Shown: positions 7,358 to 15,247 of the stretch, in pieces
How positions within the stretch are numbered: the first letter of the stretch is position 1
Layout of the letters: each line of letters begins with the position of its first letter
NCBI GenBank assembly: GCA_003523185.1
Contig: DPGN01000039.1
Span: 7,755 to 32,215, forward strand
From: Halieaceae bacterium
Lineage (GTDB): Bacteria > Pseudomonadota > Gammaproteobacteria > Pseudomonadales > Halieaceae
Length of the DNA: 24,461 nt
Direction: 5' to 3'
Position numbers and translations under genes: made by a program
Notes under the pieces: generated by a model
Databases searched by the model: none
The model's input: only the letters and a program-made list of their open reading frames with translations
Told to the model about the DNA's origin: nothing

Positions 7358-9182
7358 TTTGGCAGATCAGTCAGTTAAGACAGTCTCAGATTCCAAGTTG
7401 TATGGTCGGCTCCTCACTTACGCCTTCGCTTACAAATGGTCCTTATTTCTTAGTTTTCTGGGCTATGTTGTGTATAGCCTCGGAAACGTGCTGCTGGCTG
7501 ATCTGACGCAGTTCTTGCTCGATTCGCTGGGTGGTCAGCCAATGGCGGGGCTGGGGTTCGTGTCGCAGGCCTCACAATGGATTTGGCCTCCGGGAGACAA
7601 AACCCCAACGGATTATGCGCGTATCGCGGTTCCTGTCGCCGCAGTTGTCCTCTCGCTGGGACGGGCACTGGGTTTCTTTGCCGGCAGTTATTTCATGAAC
7701 AAAGTGGCGCGCTCGGTCGTGCACGTGCTGCGTACACAGCTCTTTGATGTTCTTGTCAGGGCGCCCAAAGCCCACATCGACAAGTACTCCACCGGTGAGC
7801 TTCTCTCGAAGGTCACATTTAACGTAGAACAGGTGAGCGGCGCCGCATCAGATGCACTGAAGACCATGCTGCGTGAGGGACTCACCATCATCGCCCTCGT
7901 GTCCTACATGCTATACCTAAACTGGGAGCTCACGGCCGTATTTTTCATCGTCGCACCAGCCATAGGGCTGGTCGTACACGTCGTTGGCAAGCATTTCCGT
8001 CGCTACAGTAAGCGCATACAGGAATCTATGGGCTCCGTGACCGAGGTTACCGCAGAGAGTCTGTCTGGACTTGACGATGTAAGGATCTACGGGGCGACGG
8101 AGCAGATTAGTGAGCGCTTTGAGGCAGTCAGCCTATTCAACAAGCAACAAAGCTTGAAACTCGCCTTCGTGCAGGCTGTTTCAACACCCATTATTCAGAC
8201 CCTACTGGCGCTAGCACTGGGAGCACTGTTTTGGTTTGCCCTCGATCCTGCGGTACTAAAGGAATTTAGCGCAGGCTCATTGGTCGCCTTCATCACCGCT
8301 GCGGCGCAGCTGGGTAAGCCAATTAGGACGCTGAGTAACATTCAGAGCATTATCCAGCGAGGCCTTGCTGCTGCCGAGGATATCTTTGAGCAACTCGACA
8401 CCGAGCTTGAGCAAAACACAGGTGGCAGTACCTTGGGTGAGGTCAACGGTCGTGTGGAGTTTCACAATATTGCCTTTCGTTATCCCGGGGCACAGAGCGA
8501 CGCCGTATCTGATGTCAGCTTTGCGGTTGAGGCAGGGCAAACAGTTGCCGTCGTAGGCCGATCCGGTAGTGGAAAGAGTACGCTTGTTAAGCTACTGGCG
8601 CGGTTTTACACCCCAACTGGTGGGCACATCGCCCTCGATGGCCAGGATATACAAGGCATTGAACTGGCTAATTACCGTGAGCAGCTCGCGTTTGTTCCTC
8701 AAGCCATCAATTTATTCAGTGATACCGTCGCAGGAAATATCGCCCTGGGCACCATGTCCGATACCTCTCGGGAGGCTGTCATCGACGCGGCCAAACAAGC
8801 GCAAGCCGATGGGTTTGTGTCAGAGCTCGAGTCTGATTACGACACTCTCATTGGTGAGCAAGGTGTTGGTTTATCCGGTGGTCAGCAGCAACGTGTGGCT
8901 ATTGCTCGCGCGTTGTTGAAAGCGGCACCGGTCCTAATTTTAGATGAGGCAACGTCAGCGCTCGACAACGAATCAGAATCCCTAATACAGACGGCGCTAG
9001 ATGCCTCACGCGCAGGTCGGACAACCTTTGTGGTTGCACACCGTCTATCCACGATCGAGAGCGCTGACACGGTTCTAGTGATGGATGAAGGGCACGTGGT
9101 GGCCGCAGGCAGTCATACGAGCCTGCTGGAGCAAGAACCAATCTACCGGGCTCTGCACCAGCAAGGATTCAACGACGCATGA
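7350..9182 (+). CDS. msbA: Lipid A export ATP-binding/permease protein MsbA
   Basis: Half-transporter that forms a homodimer and flips lipid A-core from the inner to the outer leaflet of the inner membrane. The 610 residues consist of a six-helix membrane domain (about 30-330) with the MsbA-like loop FSAGSLVAFITAAAQLGKPI, and an ATPase domain with Walker A GRSGSGKST (about 403-411), signature LSGGQQQRVAIARAL (from about 508), Walker B VLILDEATSALD (about 528-539) and the switch histidine in AHRLST. The GTG start overlaps exbD by 8 bases. The neighbour lpxK, which overlaps by 4 bases, supports MsbA over a generic ABC exporter. A linker of about 40 residues between helices 1 and 2 (residues 63-88) is slightly long. 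Confidence 0.95.
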   Translation: MNSLADQSVKTVSDSKLYGRLLTYAFAYKWSLFLSFLGYVVYSLGNVLLADLTQFLLDSLGGQPMAGLGFVSQASQWIWPPGDKTPTDYARIAVPVAAVVLSLGRALGFFAGSYFMNKVARSVVHVLRTQLFDVLVRAPKAHIDKYSTGELLSKVTFNVEQVSGAASDALKTMLREGLTIIALVSYMLYLNWELTAVFFIVAPAIGLVVHVVGKHFRRYSKRIQESMGSVTEVTAESLSGLDDVRIYGATEQISERFEAVSLFNKQQSLKLAFVQAVSTPIIQTLLALALGALFWFALDPAVLKEFSAGSLVAFITAAAQLGKPIRTLSNIQSIIQRGLAAAEDIFEQLDTELEQNTGGSTLGEVNGRVEFHNIAFRYPGAQSDAVSDVSFAVEAGQTVAVVGRSGSGKSTLVKLLARFYTPTGGHIALDGQDIQGIELANYREQLAFVPQAINLFSDTVAGNIALGTMSDTSREAVIDAAKQAQADGFVSELESDYDTLIGEQGVGLSGGQQQRVAIARALLKAAPVLILDEATSALDNESESLIQTALDASRAGRTTFVVAHRLSTIESADTVLVMDEGHVVAAGSHTSLLEQEPIYRALHQQGFNDA

Positions 9183-10192
9183 TATCTCGCCGAGAGGAGC
9201 TAGAGAGGGCGTTTAACAACGCTTGGTATCACGGCGCCAAGTGGACATTAATCTTTCTGCCTTTGATCCCGCTTGTGATGTTGGTGGCGGCCCTACGTCG
9301 CAGTCTTCGTCCACAGAACGGGTTTGCAGCGTTAGGCGCGCCGGTGGTAGTCATAGGGGGATTGACGGCAGGAGGGACGGGTAAAACTCCCACACTGATA
9401 GCACTGGCGCGTTACCTGTCCGGGAGGGGATTTAGAGTGGGTGTCGTGAGTCGTGGTTATGGTAGAACGACCGATGACAGTTCACTATTGGTCAGTGAGG
9501 AGCATACCCATGATGAAGTGGGGGATGAGCCTTTGCTCATTAAACGATCTGCCCCTAAAGCGCACGTAATTGTCGGTAAATCACGTAAAAATGCAGCGAA
9601 AAGCCTGATTCGCGAATTTGGTGCGCATGTCATTCTGTCGGACGATGGTTTGCAGCACTATGAGCTCCCGCGGGACTTTGAAGTGGCAATTATCGACGCC
9701 GATCGAGGGTTGGGTAACGGCTGGTTGCTGCCGGTGGGCCCACTTAGAGAACCCAGAGACCGCCTTTCTTCGGTTGATTTTGTGTTGGAGCGTAATGGAA
9801 GCATTGAGTCTCGAGCACTCACCTACGCGCCCAAACGTTTTATATCGGTAAAAACCCAACAAACGCTCACTATTGAGGAGGGCAGAGCGCTATTTGCGGG
9901 CGCGTCTCTGGTTGCTGCGACCGGGCTGGGACAGCCAGCGCAGTTTTTTGCAATGTTGCGCCACATGGGTTTTGAGTTCACGGAAGTGGCAGTCGCTGAT
10001 CACGCGCTACTGCCGTTAAGAGAGATTCAGGCATCACATAATCCTGAGTACATCGTTGTCACAGCGAAAGACGCGGTGAAAATGGACAAACAAGCGTGCG
10101 ACAATGTGTGGGTCATAGATGTTGAAGCTCAGTTGCCAGAGGCGTTGATGTCATCATTGGAGCAACTGCTCGACCGTGTTGCTCGTAACTAG
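9179..10192 (+). CDS. lpxK: Tetraacyldisaccharide 4'-kinase LpxK
   Basis: Phosphorylates the 4' position of the lipid A disaccharide precursor, the sixth step of lipid A synthesis, at the inner face of the inner membrane. The 337 residues include an N-terminal hydrophobic helix (about 22-39), the P-loop GGLTAGGTGKTPT (60-72), VGVVSRGYGR, and the conserved segments SDDGLQHYELPRD and GNGWLLPVGPLREPRDRL, all diagnostic for LpxK. The start overlaps the msbA stop (ATGA). kdsB follows after 24 bases. In Pseudomonas a Trm112-type small protein gene stands between lpxK and kdsB; it is absent here. Confidence 0.97.
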   Translation: MISRREELERAFNNAWYHGAKWTLIFLPLIPLVMLVAALRRSLRPQNGFAALGAPVVVIGGLTAGGTGKTPTLIALARYLSGRGFRVGVVSRGYGRTTDDSSLLVSEEHTHDEVGDEPLLIKRSAPKAHVIVGKSRKNAAKSLIREFGAHVILSDDGLQHYELPRDFEVAIIDADRGLGNGWLLPVGPLREPRDRLSSVDFVLERNGSIESRALTYAPKRFISVKTQQTLTIEEGRALFAGASLVAATGLGQPAQFFAMLRHMGFEFTEVAVADHALLPLREIQASHNPEYIVVTAKDAVKMDKQACDNVWVIDVEAQLPEALMSSLEQLLDRVARN

Positions 10193-10216
10193 TTGCCGAT
10201 AACCGGGTAGGTCAGC

Positions 10217-10957
10217 ATGTACCACATTGTCATACCAGCACGATATGGCTCGACGCGGCTCCCAGCGAAAGCCCTTGCCGATATCAATGGAAAGCCCTTG
10301 GTTTATTGGGTATGGCGGCAGGCAATGCAGTCAAAAGCGGTGTCCGTGACCGTTGCGACCGATGATGTCCGTATCCAGGAAGCCATGATCCTCCACGGAG
10401 CAGAGGTGACAATGACGGATCCCGATCACCCTTCAGGGACAGATCGCCTTGCTGAAGTTGCTCGTCTGAAAGCGTGGGATTCAAGTGCCATTGTGGTCAA
10501 TCTACAGGGCGATGAGCCGCTAATGCCGGTAGCTAACCTCGAGCAGGTGGCCGATTTACTGAATGGCCATCGGGAAGCCTCAATCGCAACGCTTTGCGAG
10601 CCGATCGACACAGCTGACGCCTTCCACGATGCTTCGGTTGTCAAAGTGGTATCTGATGCATCAGGTAGGGCTCATTACTTCTCGCGCTCACCCATTCCTC
10701 ACGTGAGAGGTGCTGATGAGACTTTTGTCCCACCTGAGGCTCGCCGCCACGTCGGTTTGTATGCCTACCGCGTTAGCTTTTTAGCCGATTTCGCATCTCA
10801 ACCTATAGCACCGCTTGAGCAACTCGAATCGTTAGAGCAACTGCGAGCGCTGCATTGCGGTCATGAGATCCGCATAGCCGACGCAATAGAACCCGTACCC
10901 GCCGGCGTGGATACACAGAAAGATCTCGATGCTGTAAGACGCTTGATGGTCCCCTAA
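10217..10957 (+). CDS. kdsB: 3-deoxy-manno-octulosonate cytidylyltransferase (CMP-KDO synthetase)
   Basis: Activates KDO with CTP to CMP-KDO, the donor used by the KDO transferase for the lipopolysaccharide inner core. The 246 residues show the family opening IPARYGSTRLPAKAL (nucleotide binding), VATDD, the catalytic NLQGDEPLMP, the YFSRSPIPH segment and GLYAYR. The length is normal. The ATG at 10217 follows a GGGTAGGT sequence at 10205-10212. The stop overlaps the murB start by one base (TAATG), so the two are probably translated together. Confidence 0.96.
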   Translation: MYHIVIPARYGSTRLPAKALADINGKPLVYWVWRQAMQSKAVSVTVATDDVRIQEAMILHGAEVTMTDPDHPSGTDRLAEVARLKAWDSSAIVVNLQGDEPLMPVANLEQVADLLNGHREASIATLCEPIDTADAFHDASVVKVVSDASGRAHYFSRSPIPHVRGADETFVPPEARRHVGLYAYRVSFLADFASQPIAPLEQLESLEQLRALHCGHEIRIADAIEPVPAGVDTQKDLDAVRRLMVP

Positions 10958-11976
10958 TGCTTAAGGTTGAGGCCAACTTTCAGCTTGGAAGCCTTAATAC
11001 ACTGAAACTAGAGTGTGTTGCAGAGTGCTATGCGCACGTTTCGACAACCGGGGAGTTACAGGAGGCCTTGAGCGAAGCACGACAACGCTCGGCGAACATC
11101 AACGTGCTTGGTGGTGGCAGCAATCTCATCCTGAACCGTTATTTGCCCGGTATGACCATTCACATGGGCTTACAGGGGCGCGAGCTACTCGAAGAGTCAG
11201 CGGATGACGTTGTCGTTCGCTTCCAGGCGGGTGAGGAATGGCATGAGACGGTACTTTGGGCAAATAATGAAGGTTACTTTGGGCTTGAAAATCTCGCGCT
11301 TATACCAGGCAGTGTGGGCGCAGCACCCGTCCAGAATATTGGTGCTTACGGTGTTGAAATTGCTCAGTTGATCGAGTGTGTTCATGTTGTTGATTCGCGT
11401 AACGGTGATATTCGGGGTCTAACGGCGGCCGAATGCTGCTTTAGCTACAGAAACAGCTTGTTTAAGACTTCTGAGGGGAGGCACTTGATCATTTCGGCAG
11501 TTGACTTGCGGTTGTCAAAGCGTCCTGTTGTCAACACGTCGTATCCAGCGTTGCGGGAGGCAGTGCCTAAGGATGCAGCGACTCCCTCCGATGTATTGGC
11601 GGCGGTTGTTGCCGTCCGGCAGTCAAAACTTCCTGATCCAAGCATTGAGGCCAATGTCGGTAGCTTCTTTAAAAATCCGATTGTTGACCGTATGACGGCT
11701 GAGCATCTAAAGGGCGACTATCCGGATATGCCTCAATACCCCGTCGACGCCAACACCGTTAAACTGAGTGCAGCATGGATGATTGACCAGTTGGGTTGGC
11801 GCGGAGTAGAGGAGTTTGGCGTGTCAGTATCCGAAAAACATGCGCTGGTCATAATTAATAAATCTGCAAGGTATGCTTCAGAAGTGATTGAATTTACTAA
11901 TAAAATTAATTCCTCAGTTTCTGAAAAATATAGTGTTTTGCTGGATCGGGAACCTGAGTTGGTGGGAAGCGGTTAA
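10957..11976 (+). CDS. murB: UDP-N-acetylenolpyruvoylglucosamine reductase MurB
   Basis: FAD enzyme that reduces the enolpyruvyl group with NADPH to make UDP-N-acetylmuramate in peptidoglycan synthesis. The 339 residues show the FAD motifs LGGGSNLIL (51-59) and LALIPGSVGAAPVQNIGAYGVE, plus the substrate/catalytic elements FSYRNSLFK (Arg165), NVGSFFKNP (proton-donor Ser236) and EPE at 332-334 near the end. The extra region before the C-terminus fits the E. coli type I enzyme. The gene starts within the kdsB stop and is followed by uvrC after 5 bases. Its last ~130 bases are notably AT-rich. In Pseudomonas a phosphatase gene (ptpA) separates kdsB and murB; it is missing here. Confidence 0.96.
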   Translation: MLKVEANFQLGSLNTLKLECVAECYAHVSTTGELQEALSEARQRSANINVLGGGSNLILNRYLPGMTIHMGLQGRELLEESADDVVVRFQAGEEWHETVLWANNEGYFGLENLALIPGSVGAAPVQNIGAYGVEIAQLIECVHVVDSRNGDIRGLTAAECCFSYRNSLFKTSEGRHLIISAVDLRLSKRPVVNTSYPALREAVPKDAATPSDVLAAVVAVRQSKLPDPSIEANVGSFFKNPIVDRMTAEHLKGDYPDMPQYPVDANTVKLSAAWMIDQLGWRGVEEFGVSVSEKHALVIINKSARYASEVIEFTNKINSSVSEKYSVLLDREPELVGSG

Positions 11977-11981
11977 GGGGC

Positions 11982-13814
11982 ATGACGGCGACCAAATTCG
12001 ATGCTGAGTCTTTTTTAAAGCAACTGACCACGCGGCCGGGTGTGTATCAGATGTACGACGCCGCGGGTAGGCTCCTGTACGTAGGGAAAGCAAAGAATCT
12101 CAAGAACCGCGTAACGAGTTACTTTCGCGCCAGTGGCCTGTCGGGTAAGACCATGGCCTTGGTCTCACGTATCCGTGATATTCAGGTGACCGTGACGACC
12201 ACAGAGCGCGATGCTCTTCTCTTGGAACACAATTTAATCAAGGAGAATCACCCGCCTTACAACATTCTTCTCAAGGACGATAAGTCATATCCCTATATTT
12301 ACCTGTCGTCCGAGGACAAGTGGCCAAAGCTTGCCTTTCACCGGGGTCCAAAGCGCCGAAAGGGTGAGTATTTTGGTCCGTATCCTAGCGCTGGCGCCGT
12401 TCGATCGACCCTCCATTTGATGCAAAAGGTATTCAAAGTGCGTCAGTGCGAGGAATCCTACTTCCGGAATCGGTCACGCCCTTGTCTTCAGTACCAAATT
12501 GGTCGTTGTTCCGGGCCCTGTGTGGGTTTGGTCAGTGACGAGGATTATCAAAAGCAGGTTGAGAACTCGGCGCTGTTTCTTGGCGGTAAGTCTCAAAAGG
12601 TAATGACGCGTATTGCCGATGACATGGAAGCAGCGGCTGAGAAATTGGAATTTGAGAAAGCGGCTGACTATCGAGATCAGCTCCAGCGACTTCAGGATGT
12701 GCAATCAGCCCAGGGAATTGAGGGCTCAAGGGGTGAGCTTGATCTTCTGGCCGTTAAACAGGCTCATGGGCAGGCCTGTATCCAAGTGCTCTTCGTTCGG
12801 GAGGGCCGTGTGCTTGGGTCGCGCACCTACTACCCAGCTACACAGCTAGAAGAGGATGAAACATCCGTACTAGACGCTTTTATTCCTCAATTTTATCTGT
12901 CAGGTCGTCAAACCATTCCGCAGGAAATTGTGGTCAGTCACAAGCCAACTGATGCCCAACTACTGTGTGACACGCTCGTTGAGCGGGGAAAGCGTAAAGT
13001 TGCTATCAAAACGCAGGTTCGCGACGCGCGAGCGCGGTGGCTTCAGCTGGCAAAACAGACAGCTGAGAGCAATCTTGAGTCTTTCCTTAGTGGGAAACAG
13101 ACCATGGCAGGGCGCCTCGAGGCCCTGAGACGCGAGCTGGACCTCGATATGACCCCCTCACGCATGGAGTGCTTTGATATCAGTCACAGCTCAGGCGAGG
13201 CCACTGTCGCGTCCTGTGTGGTGTTTGACAGTAACGGCGCACGAAAAGCGGACTACCGTAAGTTCAATATCGATGGCATCACAGGTGGCGATGATTACGC
13301 GGCTATGCAACAAGCGCTAGAGCGTCGGTATCGGCGATTATCCAAAGGCGAGGGGACCTTACCGGACGTGTTGTTCATCGACGGAGGTAAGGGGCAGGTA
13401 TCTCAGGCGCAGCAGGTATTGGAGCAATTCGAGCTCACCACAGTAAAGGTGGTGGGGGTTGCTAAAGGTACAACCCGAAAAGCGGGTTTTGAAACGCTGA
13501 TCGACGGTGATACGGGAGTAGAAAGTCAGTTGCGGGGCGATAATCCCGCATTGCATCTGATTCAACAGATTAGAGATGAAGCCCACCGATTTGCGATCAG
13601 TGGACACCGAGGCAGACGCGGTAAAGCCCGAAAACAGTCAACTCTGGAGGGAATTGGAGGCGTGGGTGCGAAGCGAAGACGCGACTTGTTGCGCCATTTT
13701 GGCAGCATTCGGGGCGTTGAAAATGCGTCAGTCGAAGAAATTTGCAAAGTCGACGGCATCAGTGCCACCCTTGCGCAAACAATCTACGACCACCTACACA
13801 CCGTAGAGCAATGA
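11982..13814 (+). CDS. uvrC: Excinuclease ABC subunit C
   Basis: Dual-incision nuclease of nucleotide excision repair, recruited by UvrB to cut on both sides of a lesion. The 610 residues match the family. An N-terminal GIY-YIG nuclease domain (about 15-95) has GVYQMYD...LLYVGKAKNLKNR. A cysteine-containing stretch (RQCEESYFRNRSRPCLQYQIGRC, shown here as key residues C and R only in outline) is a known UvrC feature. The UVR domain (EFEKAADYRDQL) lies near 215-235. The RNase H-like 5' nuclease region has CFDISHSSG (about 396) and FIDGGKGQ. A helix-hairpin-helix pair (LEGIGGVGAKRRRDLL, then VDGISATLA) closes the protein. The gene lies 5 bases after murB and 13 bases before pgsA. The uvrC-pgsA linkage is widespread in gammaproteobacteria. 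Confidence 0.97.
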   Translation: MTATKFDAESFLKQLTTRPGVYQMYDAAGRLLYVGKAKNLKNRVTSYFRASGLSGKTMALVSRIRDIQVTVTTTERDALLLEHNLIKENHPPYNILLKDDKSYPYIYLSSEDKWPKLAFHRGPKRRKGEYFGPYPSAGAVRSTLHLMQKVFKVRQCEESYFRNRSRPCLQYQIGRCSGPCVGLVSDEDYQKQVENSALFLGGKSQKVMTRIADDMEAAAEKLEFEKAADYRDQLQRLQDVQSAQGIEGSRGELDLLAVKQAHGQACIQVLFVREGRVLGSRTYYPATQLEEDETSVLDAFIPQFYLSGRQTIPQEIVVSHKPTDAQLLCDTLVERGKRKVAIKTQVRDARARWLQLAKQTAESNLESFLSGKQTMAGRLEALRRELDLDMTPSRMECFDISHSSGEATVASCVVFDSNGARKADYRKFNIDGITGGDDYAAMQQALERRYRRLSKGEGTLPDVLFIDGGKGQVSQAQQVLEQFELTTVKVVGVAKGTTRKAGFETLIDGDTGVESQLRGDNPALHLIQQIRDEAHRFAISGHRGRRGKARKQSTLEGIGGVGAKRRRDLLRHFGSIRGVENASVEEICKVDGISATLAQTIYDHLHTVEQ

Positions 13815-13827
13815 TTTTGGAAAACCT

Positions 13828-14397
13828 GTGAGCTGGAATCTCCCGAACATACTGACCCTCCTGCGAGTTTTGTGTATCCCTCTGATGGTGGGTGCTTTCT
13901 ACTTGGCTGGCCCTTATGCGGGTATTACCTCGGCGATTATTTTCGTCGTCGCGGCCATCACTGATTGGCTCGATGGCTGGGTAGCTAGAACCTTGGATCA
14001 AGAGAGTGAGTTTGGTGCCTTCCTGGATCCGGTCGCTGATAAGTTGATCGTCGCGACCGCATTGGTGCTCCTCGTCGATCATTATGACTCCCTGTGGGTG
14101 ACACTGAGTGCCATTGTCATTATCGGCCGAGAGATATTGGTTAGTGCTTTGCGTGAGTGGATGGCGAGGCGCGGAGACAGCCAATCGGTTGCGGTGACGG
14201 TTGTCGCCAAGTTCAAAACGACACTCCAAATGGTGGCAATTATCGGTCTACTTTGGCGGATGGATGAGGGCTATGGCGATTTACTCCTCATCGTTGCCTT
14301 CATTTCCCTAGCACTCGCCGTCGTGCTGACACTTTGGTCCATGTGGAAGTACCTCGAGGTAATGCTGAAGGCGGAGGCGAGGGACGCAGCACAGTAA
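13828..14397 (+). CDS. pgsA: CDP-diacylglycerol-glycerol-3-phosphate 3-phosphatidyltransferase
   Basis: Makes phosphatidylglycerol phosphate from CDP-diacylglycerol and glycerol 3-phosphate in the inner membrane, the committed step to phosphatidylglycerol and cardiolipin. The 189 residues contain the CDP-alcohol phosphatidyltransferase signature complete: D49, G50, A53, R54, G63, D67 and D71 with the standard spacing. The opening MSWNLPNILTLLRVLCIPLM is typical of PgsA. About five hydrophobic segments follow. The start is GTG, with GGAAAA about 8 bases upstream as the ribosome-binding site. It ends 41 bases before the tRNA-Gly gene. Confidence 0.95.
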   Translation: MSWNLPNILTLLRVLCIPLMVGAFYLAGPYAGITSAIIFVVAAITDWLDGWVARTLDQESEFGAFLDPVADKLIVATALVLLVDHYDSLWVTLSAIVIIGREILVSALREWMARRGDSQSVAVTVVAKFKTTLQMVAIIGLLWRMDEGYGDLLLIVAFISLALAVVLTLWSMWKYLEVMLKAEARDAAQ

Positions 14398-14402
14398 AGC
14401 AG

Positions 14403-14430
14403 TTGATAACGCTCTCTAGAGGGTTACACT
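14403..14430 (+). promoter_or_regulatory. Sigma-70 type promoter for tRNA-Gly
   Basis: TTGATA (14403-14408) and TACACT (14425-14430) are separated by 16 bases and resemble -35 and -10 boxes. The predicted transcription start, near 14437, falls a couple of bases before the mature tRNA 5' end. This gives the tRNA its own promoter besides readthrough from pgsA. The -35 box begins 5 bases after the pgsA stop. Confidence 0.6.
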
Positions 14431-14438
14431 GGCAGTAT

Positions 14439-14514
14439 GCGGGAATAGCTCAGTTGGTAGAGCGCAACCTTGCCAAGGTTGAGGTCGCGAGTTCGAACCT
14501 CGTTTCCCGCTCCA
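14439..14514 (+). tRNA. tRNA-Gly (anticodon GCC)
   Basis: 76 bases including an encoded CCA. The acceptor stem GCGGGAA (14439-14445) pairs with TTCCCGC (14504-14510); the discriminator base is T and CCA follows at 14512-14514. The D-arm has AGCTCAGTTGGTAGAGC. The anticodon stem is CAACC/GGTTG around the loop TTGCCAA, giving anticodon GCC, which reads GGC and GGT glycine codons. The T-arm has the standard GTTCGAACC. A T-rich stretch (ACTTTTTCTTTC) directly after CCA may help end transcription. A glycine tRNA following uvrC-pgsA is a common gammaproteobacterial arrangement. Confidence 0.97.
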
Positions 14515-14591
14515 ACTTTTTCTTTCTGTGCTCTGCTAGAGCCCTCCTTGGCATGTAAGTGCCAGTAACTACATGATGCTCGGCGGCTTTC

Positions 14592-15236
14592 GTGACACTT
14601 GAGCTTTGGCTACTACTTTCACTGACATTATTGGCGGGTGCTATGTCACCGGGGCCAAGCGTTGCGTTGGTTATTAGCACCTCTATCACTCATGGCCGCT
14701 CGAGTGGTCTGGTCATGGCGGTGGCGCACGGCATGGGTATAGCGGTTTACGCTCTTGCTGTTGTCCTTGGTCTAAGCACCTTGATCCAGAGCTCCAGCGT
14801 TGTCATGACGACGCTTCAGATCTGCGGGGCCCTGTTTCTCTTCTATCTTGGTTTTCAGATGTTATCGCGCGGAATCGAGAGGCTGCGAAAGGGCAGTGAG
14901 ACTGGCGAAGATGAATCGCCTGAGGGTACACCGGCTAACATCACTGTTTGGCAACACGCAGCTAACGGCTTCCTCATCGTATTTTTCAATCCAAAAGTAG
15001 TGATATTTTTTATCGCGATCTTCAGTCAGTTCCTAAATGCGGATCAAACTATGGCGACACAACTTATGGCTGCGGCGATGGCCGGGGGTATCGATACGGC
15101 GTGGTACGCGCTTGTAGCTGTCTGTGTTAGCAACAAACGCTTTGCCACAGCACTTGGCGCAGCATCTCCAACAATCGACACCGCGTTTGCCCTACTCTTT
15201 ATGGTGTTCGCCGCGTTTGTGTTACTCAGCTTGTAA
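14592..15236 (+). CDS. LysE/RhtB family amino-acid exporter
   Basis: Inner-membrane exporter of the LysE/RhtB/ArgO superfamily, whose members pump out amino acids or related small molecules; the substrate cannot be read from the sequence. The 214 residues have six hydrophobic segments and the family motif GAMSPGPSVALVIS near residues 16-29, then GMGIAVYAL, ALFLFYLGFQM, and NPKVVIFFIAIFSQF in the second half. A short polar, acidic insert (residues 97-115) separates the two halves, as usual. The GTG start at 14592 has no strong ribosome-binding site but gives the complete first helix. It converges on the beta-lactamase-like gene with only 11 bases between the stops. Confidence 0.85.
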   Translation: MTLELWLLLSLTLLAGAMSPGPSVALVISTSITHGRSSGLVMAVAHGMGIAVYALAVVLGLSTLIQSSSVVMTTLQICGALFLFYLGFQMLSRGIERLRKGSETGEDESPEGTPANITVWQHAANGFLIVFFNPKVVIFFIAIFSQFLNADQTMATQLMAAAMAGGIDTAWYALVAVCVSNKRFATALGAASPTIDTAFALLFMVFAAFVLLSL

Positions 15237-15247
15237 CTGCTGCCGGC

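Noticed and set aside
13759..14229. 156-codon minus-strand ORF opposite pgsA and the uvrC end
   Set aside because: It lies wholly antisense to well-identified genes and its product has low-complexity, charged composition with no recognisable domain.
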